Shown here: positions 1 through 8,284 of the stretch, piece by piece | Numbering within the stretch: position 1 is the first letter of the stretch | Layout: the number at the start of each line of letters is the position of its first letter | Source of the DNA: Trebouxia sp. TZW2008 | Lineage: Eukaryota > Chlorophyta > Trebouxiophyceae > Trebouxiales > Trebouxiaceae | Direction: 5' to 3' | Assembly (NCBI GenBank): GCA_002118135.1 | Contig: BDIU01000093.1 | Coordinates: 1 to 14,950 of the forward strand | DNA length: 14,950 nt | Notes under the pieces: model-generated | What the model saw: only the letters and a program-made list of their open reading frames with translations | Told to the model about the DNA's origin: nothing | Database searches by the model: none | Position numbers and translations under genes: made by a program

Positions 1-133
1 CTCACTCACTCACTCACTCACTCACTCACTCACTCACTCACTCACTCACTCACTCCCTCCCTCCCTCACTCACTCACCCACTCACTCAAAACCCACCCAC
101 CCACCCACCCACTCACCCACCCACTCACTCACC
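1..133. repeat. (CTCA)n microsatellite with CCCT/CCCA variants
   Basis: Perfect CTCA repeats cover about the first 54 bases, then degrade into CCCT, CTCA and CCCA tetramers up to about 133. The array reaches the window edge, so its full length is unknown. It does not match plant or algal telomere repeats. Confidence 0.97.
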
Positions 134-518
134 ATGCAACCAGGAAGTAGCATCAGTTGGTCAGGTGTGCTCACCTGGATTTCCATCATATGGAATGACA
201 GCAGTTGCCTGCAAGTCCTGATTCAAATTGTGAAGGGCCAGCAGCATCACAGAGGCCCTGACGCCCTCGTATCTGTCCCTCCAGATGCCCTGTCCTTTGC
301 CCTGGCTGTCTTTAGACGCCCTCAATGCCAGGATGGCATCCCATCTTCTCAAGCACCTATGGGCATCAAACACTACATCAGAAAAACACTAACTACAGAA
401 TGAGTCATCAACTGCGTGTTTGTCCCAAGTGCCCTGCCCTTTGCCATGCCTGTCCTTGAAACCCCCCTTACATCGGTGGCACCTCAAATACTCAAACACC
501 TATAGGCAGCACAATCTA

Positions 519-556
519 CTTGATCTAATTCCTTATGCTTGATCTAATTCCTTATG
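519..556. repeat. Perfect 19-bp tandem duplication
   Basis: CTTGATCTAATTCCTTATG occurs at 519-537 and again immediately at 538-556. Confidence 0.97.
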
Positions 557-622
557 ACTAAACCATCACCAAAGAATGAGGCACTAACTTGATACTCAGT
601 GTGCGATGTGTCATACACAGTA

Positions 623-627
623 TTACA
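623..627 (-). terminator. Possible TGTAA polyadenylation element
   Basis: TGTAA on the minus strand lies about 190 bases beyond the stop codon at 817. UGUAA is the usual green-algal poly(A) signal. A second TGTAA is at 468-472. The motif is short, so chance is possible. Confidence 0.35.
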
Positions 628-816
628 TGAGTCTGTAAGGGCCTTCAGGGCAAGCTTGCCAACCCACCTTGTCATGCACCTATGGGAATCCCATTAGTGA
701 GACCTGTGCTTGATATGCAGTCTGGTATATCTGGTAGGCATGACAAAATTACGGAGAATGTGACACACTGATTTGCGTCGTACACTGCAAACGCACAAAG
801 CGCAGGGACCAAAGTG

Positions 817-910
817 TCAGACACGCATCAAAGCATGCTCGTATTCATCTCTTTTGCCACTTTCATCAGCGTTTCCAGCAGCAGCAAAAGCAGCAGCAGC
901 AGCAGCAGCA

Positions 911-942
<32 letters not shown>

Positions 943-1829
943 TTTGAGCATTGAACAGTCTTGCGCACCATTTGTTGAAGGCATATGATGTCCATGCATC
1001 AACGCTTGCCTGTGAGTCATCTCTTTGACTACTTTCACCATAGCAGGAGAGGGCTCAGGCTCTCGATGTGCTGGGATAATAAACCCAGCCGCTGAGTCAT
1101 CCCGGTCCAGCTGCCTAGTCAGCGCTGGCGGCGGCTTGAACCCTAGAGGGTCTTTGTCAGAGACTGCGTTTGGAGTCAAGTGGGTCACAACAGCAGCCAT
1201 CAAGCGACGCTTCTCCTGTCTGTAGCTGTAAGTTACCGCTAGCCAAACAATGACCCCTATGCAAGGGGCAGCTACCCCTAGGGCTGTTCCCAAAGCCCCA
1301 CCAATGGAGGTTTTATTGTTGTTCCCTGCAAAGGATAGCAAAAGTGTCACATCTCAGCACAAACAGAAAATGAGTAGTAGTCTCACAAAGGAACTTGGTG
1401 TTAGTCCTTCTTCTATGCAAAGCAGTACTCAGCAGCTAGACTTAGCACTGCTTTCAAGGATGTACGCACGGGGCAAAACGCTAAAGAACCAGCACAAGGG
1501 AAGCATGATAGCTGCATGATAGCAGGTGTTGTCACAATCAACCCAAAGCTGATCACTCTGCTGAGCGGAGCAGTGTTTGGGTCTCAAATTCAGCAGAGGT
1601 CTGGGCTCATGTATTACCTAAGTAGCTGAGAAAGAAGAAGGAAGCGAAACGCGCACGTTTGACATGCTGATGGGAAACATGAATACCTTGAGATGATGAA
1701 GGCGCGCCAGGTGTGTGTGAAGCCGCCAGAGCTGCCAGAGCTGTTGGCCTGCTGTCAGCTAAGCCCGACCCAGGCTCAGCTGCACACACAGGCATGGCTA
1801 GTGAAGACTTCCGTGATTGCTTGACAATG

Positions 1830-1869
<40 letters not shown>

Positions 1870-4800
1870 ATATCAGTCATTAATGCAATCATGACCATGA
1901 CCTAGGAACAGCAAATTTTGAGATTCCAGCATAGTGGAAGCTGAGTGCGGCTCAAGTCCTATTGTGCCAGGATTGGTTGAAGGGGTCATTGCTTTGACCA
2001 GATGCTTGTGCAGATGCGAAAGTGGGATGACAGTCATGTGTTACCCTGTTTCTTGCGACCATTTGGCAGAAAGCCGCAAGTCAGGCCACAAAGCCTATGT
2101 GTATTGCATGCTGGTCTAGACCGTATACAGCACGTCTGAATGCTTAAACGTAGTGCAGTGTCTCAGGGCTGAGCACTTACAAAGGAGAAACAGTGCAACA
2201 TGACCAACATGACCTCAGCATGTGATTTGTGGTCATCTCAGCATGCCTCACCTGAGCTGAGCACCCAAAGCGTCACATTGGGAAAGACACAGGCTGCACT
2301 TGTGTAGTCAATCTGCATGCTAGGTGCCTGTCCCTTGAAGTAAGCCAGCTTGGAAACAGTGTTGTAGTCGAAAGCCTGGCAGACTGATCCATTCAGCAGA
2401 ATGGAGTTGCACACTTCAGCTAAATGCTGCTCCATTGGAACGCTGCCCTGCAAAATGGTATCGCAAGTTGATCATAACTGGTTTGAGCACAGGTGCTCTT
2501 TCATTGCTCCATAATGCTGCACAGCAAAACCACATATCAACTTGATCAGGCCACCTCGGAAACAGTGTGGTAGTCAAACACTTGGCAGACTGATTCATTC
2601 AGCAGACTGAAGCTGCACACTTCAACTAAATACTGCTCCATTGGGGCGCTGCAAAGAAGCGTGGCAACATGGTTGGTAGAATCTATGGTCGAGTTTCGAG
2701 TTGAAGGAACTTGACATCTTGCCGCCCACAAGTACAGACGGTTCGAAGCTTTGGTGCAATGATGTGACAGGGATTGTTTTGAGTAAAAGATGTCACCGGG
2801 GTGACAACAATACCAACAGGATCATGGTAGTGATGATGGCATTGGGACTCGGCTGATGACATGAAAGCAGGACGTTTTGTGTAGCTTGACACGACCAGGC
2901 AGCATCCGCAGCTGGCATTGCCACAAGCATTCAGCGTAGCTATAATGTGCTGCCGAGTGCAAGCTGGTAGTCAAGATGATGGTGATGATGACAACAACAT
3001 TGGGTGGCTGAGCTGGGTTGATGTTATGAACACCAACCTCTCCGTGTAGCTTGACATGCCCAAGCAGCAAAAGCTGTTGGCGATCCCACAAGCATTCAGC
3101 CGAGCTGTGTACTGCTACCATGTACAAGCTGGTGGTCAAGATGATGCTGATGATGACCACAATATCGGGTGGCTGAGCTAGATTGACATTGTAAACACCA
3201 ACCTCACCGTATAGCTTGACACGTACAGGCAGCAACCGCTATTGGCATTGCCACAAGTATTCAGCACCGCTGTGTACTGCGTGTTGTTTGGACTGGTGTT
3301 ACTCAACAAATCGTGGTGATGCTGCTGATGCTGAGGACACCAGGCTAACAGCATGAATTACCGTGTAGCTTGACACATCCAGGCAGCAACCGCTGTTGGC
3401 ATTGCCACAGGCATTCAGCGCAGCTGTATACTGTGTGTTGTTTGGGTTCATGTTGCAGGTGCTGTTGAGTGGCACCATTCCATCCCCTTGAGCAAGGTCT
3501 GTGTAGGAATAGAAGCTGTATGAGGTGGTTGGGTTGCTAGTCGTCACATTCTGGGCTGTGTATTGTGGCCCTTGCACTAAGTAGCGCCCTGTAACCTGCA
3601 TGTGAGAGATTTGAGCTTAGGTCGGGGCTGGGCATCAGAAGAGAACTCAGTGACATGTAACGCACAACAGCTCTCAGCTTTATGACTTCTGTGATCATGC
3701 TCACAATAGGTCATGAGAAGGACTACAAGGAGCCCGTTACAATGTCAGATGCTAGAATGGCTTGAAGGTCGTGGGCTGAGGCAGAGAGGAGAGGCCCACG
3801 GCAGTGCTGTTAATTCTATTTACTATTTACATTTGACATAATTATATAATTACTACTTACATTTGATATTACTAGTACACAATTACTACTTACATTTGAC
3901 CTATTTTCCGAGACCCAACAGGGGGCCCACGGGACACCATTCATATTACATGACATTGCACTCATAGCCATTGTCAATAAACGCCAAGGAACAGGCAGAC
4001 AAACAGAACAACATTGCCCTTTGGCCATCAAAACATGGCCATCATGACATGGGCATCATGAATCGTAGATGAACAGACAAAGCCGTCTGAGATGGTGGCT
4101 GTACAATGCAGAAGAAGGCTTACTGGATCTGTGGCATAGGTTCCCTCATTTTGGCAGTTGGCAATCGCTGACATGTATTTGCCATACTGAGGTGCAGCTT
4201 GCAGCACGCTAGGTCGATGGTCCACGCTCTGGTTGGCAGTGTTTGCTGCAAGCACATGACAAGATGCAGTCAATTGCATGATTGTGTAAAGTGTTCAAAT
4301 CCCACAGATGCCCATGTTTGACCACTTTGCAGGCCCATGTTTGACCCCTTTGATATCTTGGTTGGTGCATGTCCCAAGAGAAGAATGTTTGATACCTTGG
4401 CTGGTCTTCAAGAAGTGACTAGCTCAAGTATGAGCTCAAGCAAGACTTGGTGAGGTTGAACAACTCACGGATCAAAATGGATGGGAGATGGTGTAAGGTG
4501 ATTTTGTTCATTGCATCATGAAACGGGTACATCTCTTGGGGTTTTGACTCGCCAGCATCAAGCCACCACAGACTGACAGAGTTTGAAGAGTCTGACTGTA
4601 GTGACTTAACAGACAAAACGCGTGAGAAGCTATGCATGATGATGATTGCTTTCATTGCATTGATGAATACAAGCATTACAACTTTGACTCACCAGCATCA
4701 AGCCACCACAAGCTGGAAGAATCTGAAGGTTGACTAGCTGTTGATATGTTGACAGCTTGCAACGCTGCCCCTCCCTTGAAGACTGCCAAATTAGTTGTGG

Positions 4801-5529
4801 AATCAAAGGTGAAGCCTTGACACACGACGCCGTTGTAGGCTATGCTGTTGCAGATGCCCAAAAGAGTCTGAGGGAGGGCAGAGAGGTCCTGCAACAAAAA
4901 ATCTTGCAAAATTTACAAAATCTATACAAGGGTTGCACAAAGTTTGCACCAAGTTCAAAAGCAGGACTATTGCATTCCCAGACAGCAATTCTTGAAGAAT
5001 GCCGCTGTGCTCAAACCACAGATTTGACGTGCAACAATGCAACAAGGTATGGATGGCTGAAACTGGTAAATGACCCATCAGCTGCTGTAAAGCAGAAGAA
5101 AGCAAGCCTGTGATCACAAGACCTTACCTGCATACTGCTGGCATCCAAGCAGCATTGCTGATGTGTTCTTGCGCAGGATGCAACAGTTGAAATGTTGCTG
5201 CAGTTGCTTTGCAACGTGTAGGAGTTCAGTGCCGTGTTCGCGAAGAATACAAAAGCTGAGTGGAAAACTCCATAGTTGCTGAAGCTGATATTTTGCTGCA
5301 GCTGTGGTGCAAGATTAGCTAACAGGCGTCGGTCATGCGTCCGTGCTTGCCCTCTTGCGACGTCGCTCAGGCTAAGCTTTGATTCGGCGGCGTCACTTAG
5401 ATGCTGTGCAGAGCCTTCACGAACTTCTGCAAGTTGATGCCGTGCAAGGCTGGAGGAGGCGTGCAGGCACAGCAAAACGAGTACGCTTCGAAGCACAGCG
5501 AGCATGCCCTGCAACAAGATCGCTAGCAA
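817..5529 (-). CDS. Type I membrane protein with duplicated Cys-rich ectodomain and poly-Ala tail
   Basis: Seven exons join with matching phases: 5529-5128, 4888-4693, 4245-4124, 3595-3362, 2447-2252, 1779-1687, 1325-817 (TGA at 819-817). The sum is 1752 bases, 583 aa. A signal peptide is clear (core LRSVLVLLCLHASSSLA; ATG at 5529 or 5505). The ectodomain is module A (ending CCLDASS), module B (ICNSIAYNGVVCQGFTF, then VFKG), a second A (CCLDVSSYT) and a second B (VCNSILLNGSVCQAFDY, then YFKG). Next come a ~30-aa Ala/Ser/Pro/Gly stalk, one transmembrane helix (GVAAPCIGVIVWLAV) and YSYRQEKRR. The ~140-aa cytoplasmic tail has two alanine runs broken by Phe. N-glycosylation sequons are frequent (NIS, NCS, NVT, NST). 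Module B loosely resembles PAN/apple domains; this is a guess. Likely a cell-surface glycoprotein; ligand and pathway unknown. Confidence 0.82.
877..941 (-). repeat. Exonic GCA/CAG run coding interrupted poly-alanine
   Basis: On the minus strand GCT/GCN codons give about ten Ala, Phe, about eight Ala, Phe and three Ala near the C-terminus of the membrane protein. The two Phe codons (TTT in GCTTTTGCT) interrupt the run. Confidence 0.9.
1831..1868. repeat. Intronic (CAG)12 microsatellite
   Basis: About twelve uninterrupted CAG triplets followed by CAA lie inside the intron 1780-2251 of the membrane-protein gene. Confidence 0.95.
2530..2660 (-). repeat. Upstream copy of the second module B exon's 5' part
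   Basis: The segment repeats the acceptor and first ~95 bases of the exon starting at 2447, about 201-206 bp upstream. It has an acceptor-like TTTGCAG (boundary at 2648) and encodes APMEQYLVEVC, then VCQVFDYHTVSEVA and a stop. The real exon reads VPMEQHLAEVC and VCQAFDYNTVSKLA. Confidence 0.85.
2882..3450 (-). repeat. Four tandem copies of the second CCLD exon end
   Basis: TAGCTTGAC (the exon end coding SSYT) recurs at 3366, 3212, 3047 and 2882, with spacings of 154, 165 and 165 bp. The copy at 3366 is the real exon end (donor after 3362). The other three lie in the intron, and each can still be read in the exon's frame as a variant of LNACGNANSGCCLDVSSYT: one has CCLYVSSYT before GTGAGG, one CCLGMSSYT, one CCLVVSSYT. 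The longer open frame at 3235-2822 is a different frame through these copies. Confidence 0.9.
3818..3902. repeat. AT-rich short tandem repeat in an intron
   Basis: Three variants of AATTACTACTTACATTTGAT follow each other with AT-rich spacers inside the intron 3596-4123. It is much richer in A+T than its surroundings. Confidence 0.7.
4541..4750 (-). repeat. Two 140-bp tandem copies of a module B exon end
   Basis: TTTGACTC(A/G)CCAGCATCAAGCC occurs at 4683 and 4543, 140 bp apart; flanking intron bases also match. The copy encodes SDSSNSVSLWWLDAG after a CTACAG acceptor-like site, and its donor reads GCGAGT where the real one reads GTGAGT. It lies inside the intron 4246-4692. Confidence 0.83.
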
Positions 5530-6000
5530 ACAGCGGTGGCAATCGGCCGCAACGGTGCGCCTGGCGATCTGAAGACTCAGATGTCGACCTCCGCAAGTCT
5601 CGATACGCCTGAGTCCGTGCTCCCCAGTCGGTCTGGACGTTCGTTCACAACTGTAAATGGCATCCTTAGCTAAGCTTATGACGGACCTTAGAAACTGGTT
5701 AAGCAGCTGATCCTTGAATCTTTGTAAATCGTATGCAATTACTCGTTCCCAGGGTTTCAGCGCAGTTCAGATCGGTGCCATTTGGCAATTCTGCTCGCTG
5801 CAGCTGAATTCGCTCAGCATGCAAGCGACATGTGTGACAAATTGGCTTTGTAATAGCAGCAATTCAGCTTGCCACATGTACGAGCAGATCAAAGCCTCTT
5901 GCAAGCTATCATGTGTCGCACACATGTGTTTGGCGGGCCTTTTGCTCACGGCATCTTACGTGCATGGCAACGGCCATCTGCCGTCATACATCTCAGCATC
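5530..6000 (-). promoter_or_regulatory. Presumed 5' flank and promoter of the membrane-protein gene
   Basis: No gene was supported on either strand. By position this must hold the 5' UTR and promoter of the gene starting at 5529. The part next to the start is GC-richer with many CG dinucleotides (about 5530-5640). I saw no clear TATA box. Short ORFs here have no recognisable features. Confidence 0.4.
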
Positions 6001-6081
6001 CATGACGTCCACATTCCATTGAAGAACCTTTGCTGATGTGCCTGACATGACGCCCACAACCCATGAAGAACCTTTGCTGAT
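6001..6081. repeat. Two-copy direct repeat, about 37 bp each
   Basis: CATGACGTCCACATTCCATT plus GAAGAACCTTTGCTGAT at 6001-6037 recurs with small changes at 6046-6081. It lies just beyond the putative stop near 6104 of the gene above. Confidence 0.8.
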
Positions 6082-6103
6082 CATGATGCGCATACAATGA
6101 TTA

Positions 6104-8087
6104 TCATTGCCTGAACAGTGTTACATGCAACATGCGCCATGCCTGGTAGCATATACGTTGAGCTGCTGCGTGTTGAGTCCACTCAAGAACGGCATCAGGC
6201 ATAGCTAGGTACACGCCAGCTAGCAAAAGGGTCACCGCAGAGGCATTCGTGAGCACACTCATGATTATGGTGACATGTTCAAAACAATGCTCACATTGCA
6301 TCACAAGCCGTGCATGGTCAGTGGCATGTCCAAATCAGAAGGTGATGACAAGGTCAGTGCATGCAACTAGTCCCAACCACTTTTGTACAAGGGTCAACAT
6401 GCCACTCTGCAAGCAAAGCCTGACATGTTTGCCACATTCAGTGAACAACAACAATGGCGCTGCCGGCTTTGCTGTATGTGGCCCCATGTAGCTCTTTGCA
6501 ACAGCCAGGACACTGCCACTGCTTGAGGCACCAGCTTTCCTCAATTGGCACATCCAAGACAACAAAATGTGCGGCGGACTCAATGGACAACTACAATGGC
6601 ACTGCCAGCTTTGCTACATGTTGCTCCATGTAGCTCTTTGCGACAGCCAGGACACTGCCACTGCTTTGGGCACCAGCTGTCCTCGGTTGGCGCATCCAAG
6701 ACAATGCTCCTTTTGCACTTGCACTCTGTGCATTGCATCAAGGTCAAACACAGCTTATGGCCCCGGGGCTCTCCCGGCCTAGCCCTGCCACAGTAGGTGT
6801 CCCCTAGCACCCACTCTGTCAGTTCTGCCCCACACCAGCAGAACACTCTGCATACATCAGCAACAAATCACCACAGTACTCAACACGCAATGCGTGATTT
6901 GCACCACGCAGGCTTCTGAGAGCATGAAACTGGTCACTTTGAGCAAGCCCGTATGTGAGGCAACAAGACAGCTGCACCGCATGGAGCATAGATGGAGCAG
7001 CTCAACTTGAAAGCAATGCGCAATGAGCAGCAAATGTGCATCTAATCTCAGGCTGACAATCAAGGGAAGATAAAAGGTAACCGTTCTACTGCAGCTCCCT
7101 TCCAGATGTGGGGTCAAGCTCCTGCCGGAGGGCATGCAGCTCCACGTACTTTGCAGTGTAGCAAGGCTGCACTGACATGTCAGGCAGACAAGCTTTCTTA
7201 AAACTACACCAAGCTTTGCAGCAAAGGTGTATGTCTCACTTCAATGCTTTCCCACATGTTGGTTATGCCATGCCATGCTAGACATTCCACACGAAAAAAT
7301 CTTAGCCACAGCACATTGCAGATGTCAATACAGCAGGCACGTGCCACTTTCATAACATGGAGGGCCCAACACATTGGCAGGAGTCTCACTTCAGTGCTCT
7401 TCCTGATGTTGGGTCAAGCTCCTGCCGTCGGGCATGCAGCAGCCGCTCTTCCTGATGCAGCTGAGCACGGACTTGCCGCAGCTCCCCAAGCCTCTTCCTC
7501 ACTTGCCACAGAGATGCACTAGCAACCCATGCAAATGGGTCCCTGAGCTCTTCAGCCTGTAGTCGTCACACAATGGGCATCACAGACATGCGGTGGCCAC
7601 CCATACAGTTGGGTCCTTATACAGCTCAGCCTATTGACATCACAAGATGGTCATCACATGGGACAATTGTGGGGCCTGCATGTCGTTGATATTGAGAACG
7701 TGTGTCATTGTGCAGTTGTGCTCAACAGCTGATGTGACATAAAGGGTGGCGAAGGCTGGGCGCTTTGCTGTGGTGAAGCCTGATAGCAAATGCATCAGTG
7801 AGACATTTTAAGTAAGCACATCCTGGCGCTCAATCAACCAGACATGCATGGCTTGATTCCAAAGCATAGAATCCTGTTGCAAAGCAAGGCATGCATGTCT
7901 GGGCAACATGGCACAGCACATGCGTGTACCATGTCTAGCTGTAACACACCTGAGCAATTTGGGCTTGATTTGCATTTGCCGCTGATTGCCTATGCCCTTC
8001 AACCCCTTGCTGACCTCCTGGATGCGGTATGCTCAGAGAAGCACCTGGCCCACATACAAATTCACAGCATTTTGCAATGCCTGAACA
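6104..8087 (-). CDS. Unrecognised multi-exon gene or genes, partial model
   Basis: I do not recognise this gene. The region holds several minus-strand exons, annotated separately: a charged helical exon (7556-7390), a possible exon at 6971-6836, and a Cys-rich exon (about 6784-6595). A possible last exon at about 6304-6104 contains VLTNASAVTLLLAGVYLAMP and ends at a stop near 6104. Phases between these exons were not resolved, so they may belong to one gene or two. The orientation matches all neighbours. The 5' end could be as high as about 8100 or higher; the downstream limit is set by the 5' end of the membrane-protein gene. Two of the exons are partly duplicated in tandem, which makes it hard to choose the functional copy by eye. 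Confidence 0.4.
6449..6734 (-). repeat. Two 142-bp tandem copies of the Cys-rich exon's 3' part
   Basis: ACAATGGC recurs at 6451 and 6593, and CCATGTAGCTCTTTGC at 6484 and 6626, both 142 bp apart. The second copy in transcript order keeps the frame (SWCLKQWQCPGCCKELHG, YSKAGSAI), but one Cys has become Tyr and one Arg has become Cys. Both copies run to the same VVVH-stop if unspliced. Confidence 0.88.
6595..6784 (-). CDS. Exon coding a Cys-rich, zinc-ribbon-like segment
   Basis: The reading frame contains CTECKCKRSIVLDAP, then DSWCPKQWQCPGCRKELHG and CSKAG. The CxxC/CxC and CPGC pairs around a Trp suggest a structural zinc site. The likely donor is ATT|GTAGTT (exon end 6595). An acceptor at 6786-6785 is possible but not certain. 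A second copy of the 3' part lies 142 bp further along the transcript. No known family was identified; a Cys cluster following a SET domain was considered, but no SET motif was found. Confidence 0.5.
6836..6971 (-). CDS. Candidate exon (open, alanine/leucine-rich)
   Basis: An open stretch after GTGCAG (AG at 6973-6972) encodes LSCCLTYGLAQSDQFHALRS followed by RGANHALRVEYCGDLLLMYAEC, ending at a possible GTGTGG donor (exon end 6836). Its composition and helical pattern look protein-like. The phase does not match the only acceptor I found for the next exon, so it is a candidate only. Confidence 0.35.
7081..7660 (-). repeat. Dispersed partial copies of the charged exon's two edges
   Basis: The acceptor edge (AEELRDPFAWVA) is repeated upstream at about 7639-7590 as AELYKDPTVWVATACL and a stop, again after an AG. 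The 3' edge (HARRQELDPTSGRALK) is repeated downstream at about 7143-7088 as ELHALRQELDPTSGRELQ and a stop, and in more degenerate form near 7236-7275, which retains the GAAGTGAGAC donor-like sequence. Confidence 0.7.
7390..7556 (-). CDS. Exon coding a charged, probably coiled-coil segment
   Basis: The exon starts after CTACAG (AG at 7558-7557) and ends before GTGAGA (GT at 7389-7388), giving 55 codons plus two bases. It opens with AEELRDPFAWVASAS and continues as a helix rich in Arg, Glu, Leu and Gln (LGELRQVRAQLHQEERLLHA), ending RRQELDPTSGRAL. The heptad-like spacing suggests a coiled coil. No family was recognised. It is too short and lacks an ATG, so a simple ORF search would miss it. Confidence 0.55.
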
Positions 8088-8284
8088 AGCTTGCAGTGAG
8101 CTATACAGTAATGCCTGATCACAGACAAACATGATCTCTGCTTTGCATGCACACAGCTGCCACCAAGCAACAGTGAAGGCAGAAAGATTTTTCTGGCAGG
8201 TGAGCGTCACTGCGCAAGCCTTTGCACACAGAGAAGCTGAGGAGTCACAGTATGCTTTGCAGCCACCATAAGCTGCAATGCAGT
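7557..8284 (-). other. Region with weak exon candidates between two genes
   Basis: No gene could be assembled here. On the minus strand there are short stretches that read like coding sequence: ALQNAVNLYVGQ (about 8087-8052), EVSKGLKGIGNQRQ continuing to a GTGTGT donor (about 8019-7953), and a longer open stretch at about 7800-7630 containing AVEHNC. Phases between them do not link cleanly: the gap between the first two would be a 27-base intron. They may be 5' exons of the gene below, or noise. Confidence 0.3.

Larger units (their letters stand above)
134..816. other. No gene seen; 3' flank of the membrane-protein gene
   Basis: Short open frames exist on both strands but none has recognisable protein features or exon structure. 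The first ~200 bases below 817 are probably 3' UTR of the minus-strand gene. Confidence 0.5.

Noticed and set aside
1..133. Telomere end
   Set aside because: CTCA/CCCA tetramers do not match TTTAGGG- or TTTTAGGG-type telomeres; it is a simple microsatellite.
2822..3235. 137-aa minus-strand open frame with internal repeats
   Set aside because: It runs in a different frame through the tandem exon-end copies inside an intron; the period being a multiple of 3 keeps it open.
4757..5113. Plus-strand 118-aa open frame
   Set aside because: It overlaps a well-supported minus exon and its intron and shows no protein features of its own.
6595..7800. SET-domain (SMYD-like) methyltransferase
   Set aside because: A Cys cluster and an AVEHNC stretch were suggestive, but no NHSCxPN, GEE or MYND motif could be found and the exon phases do not link.
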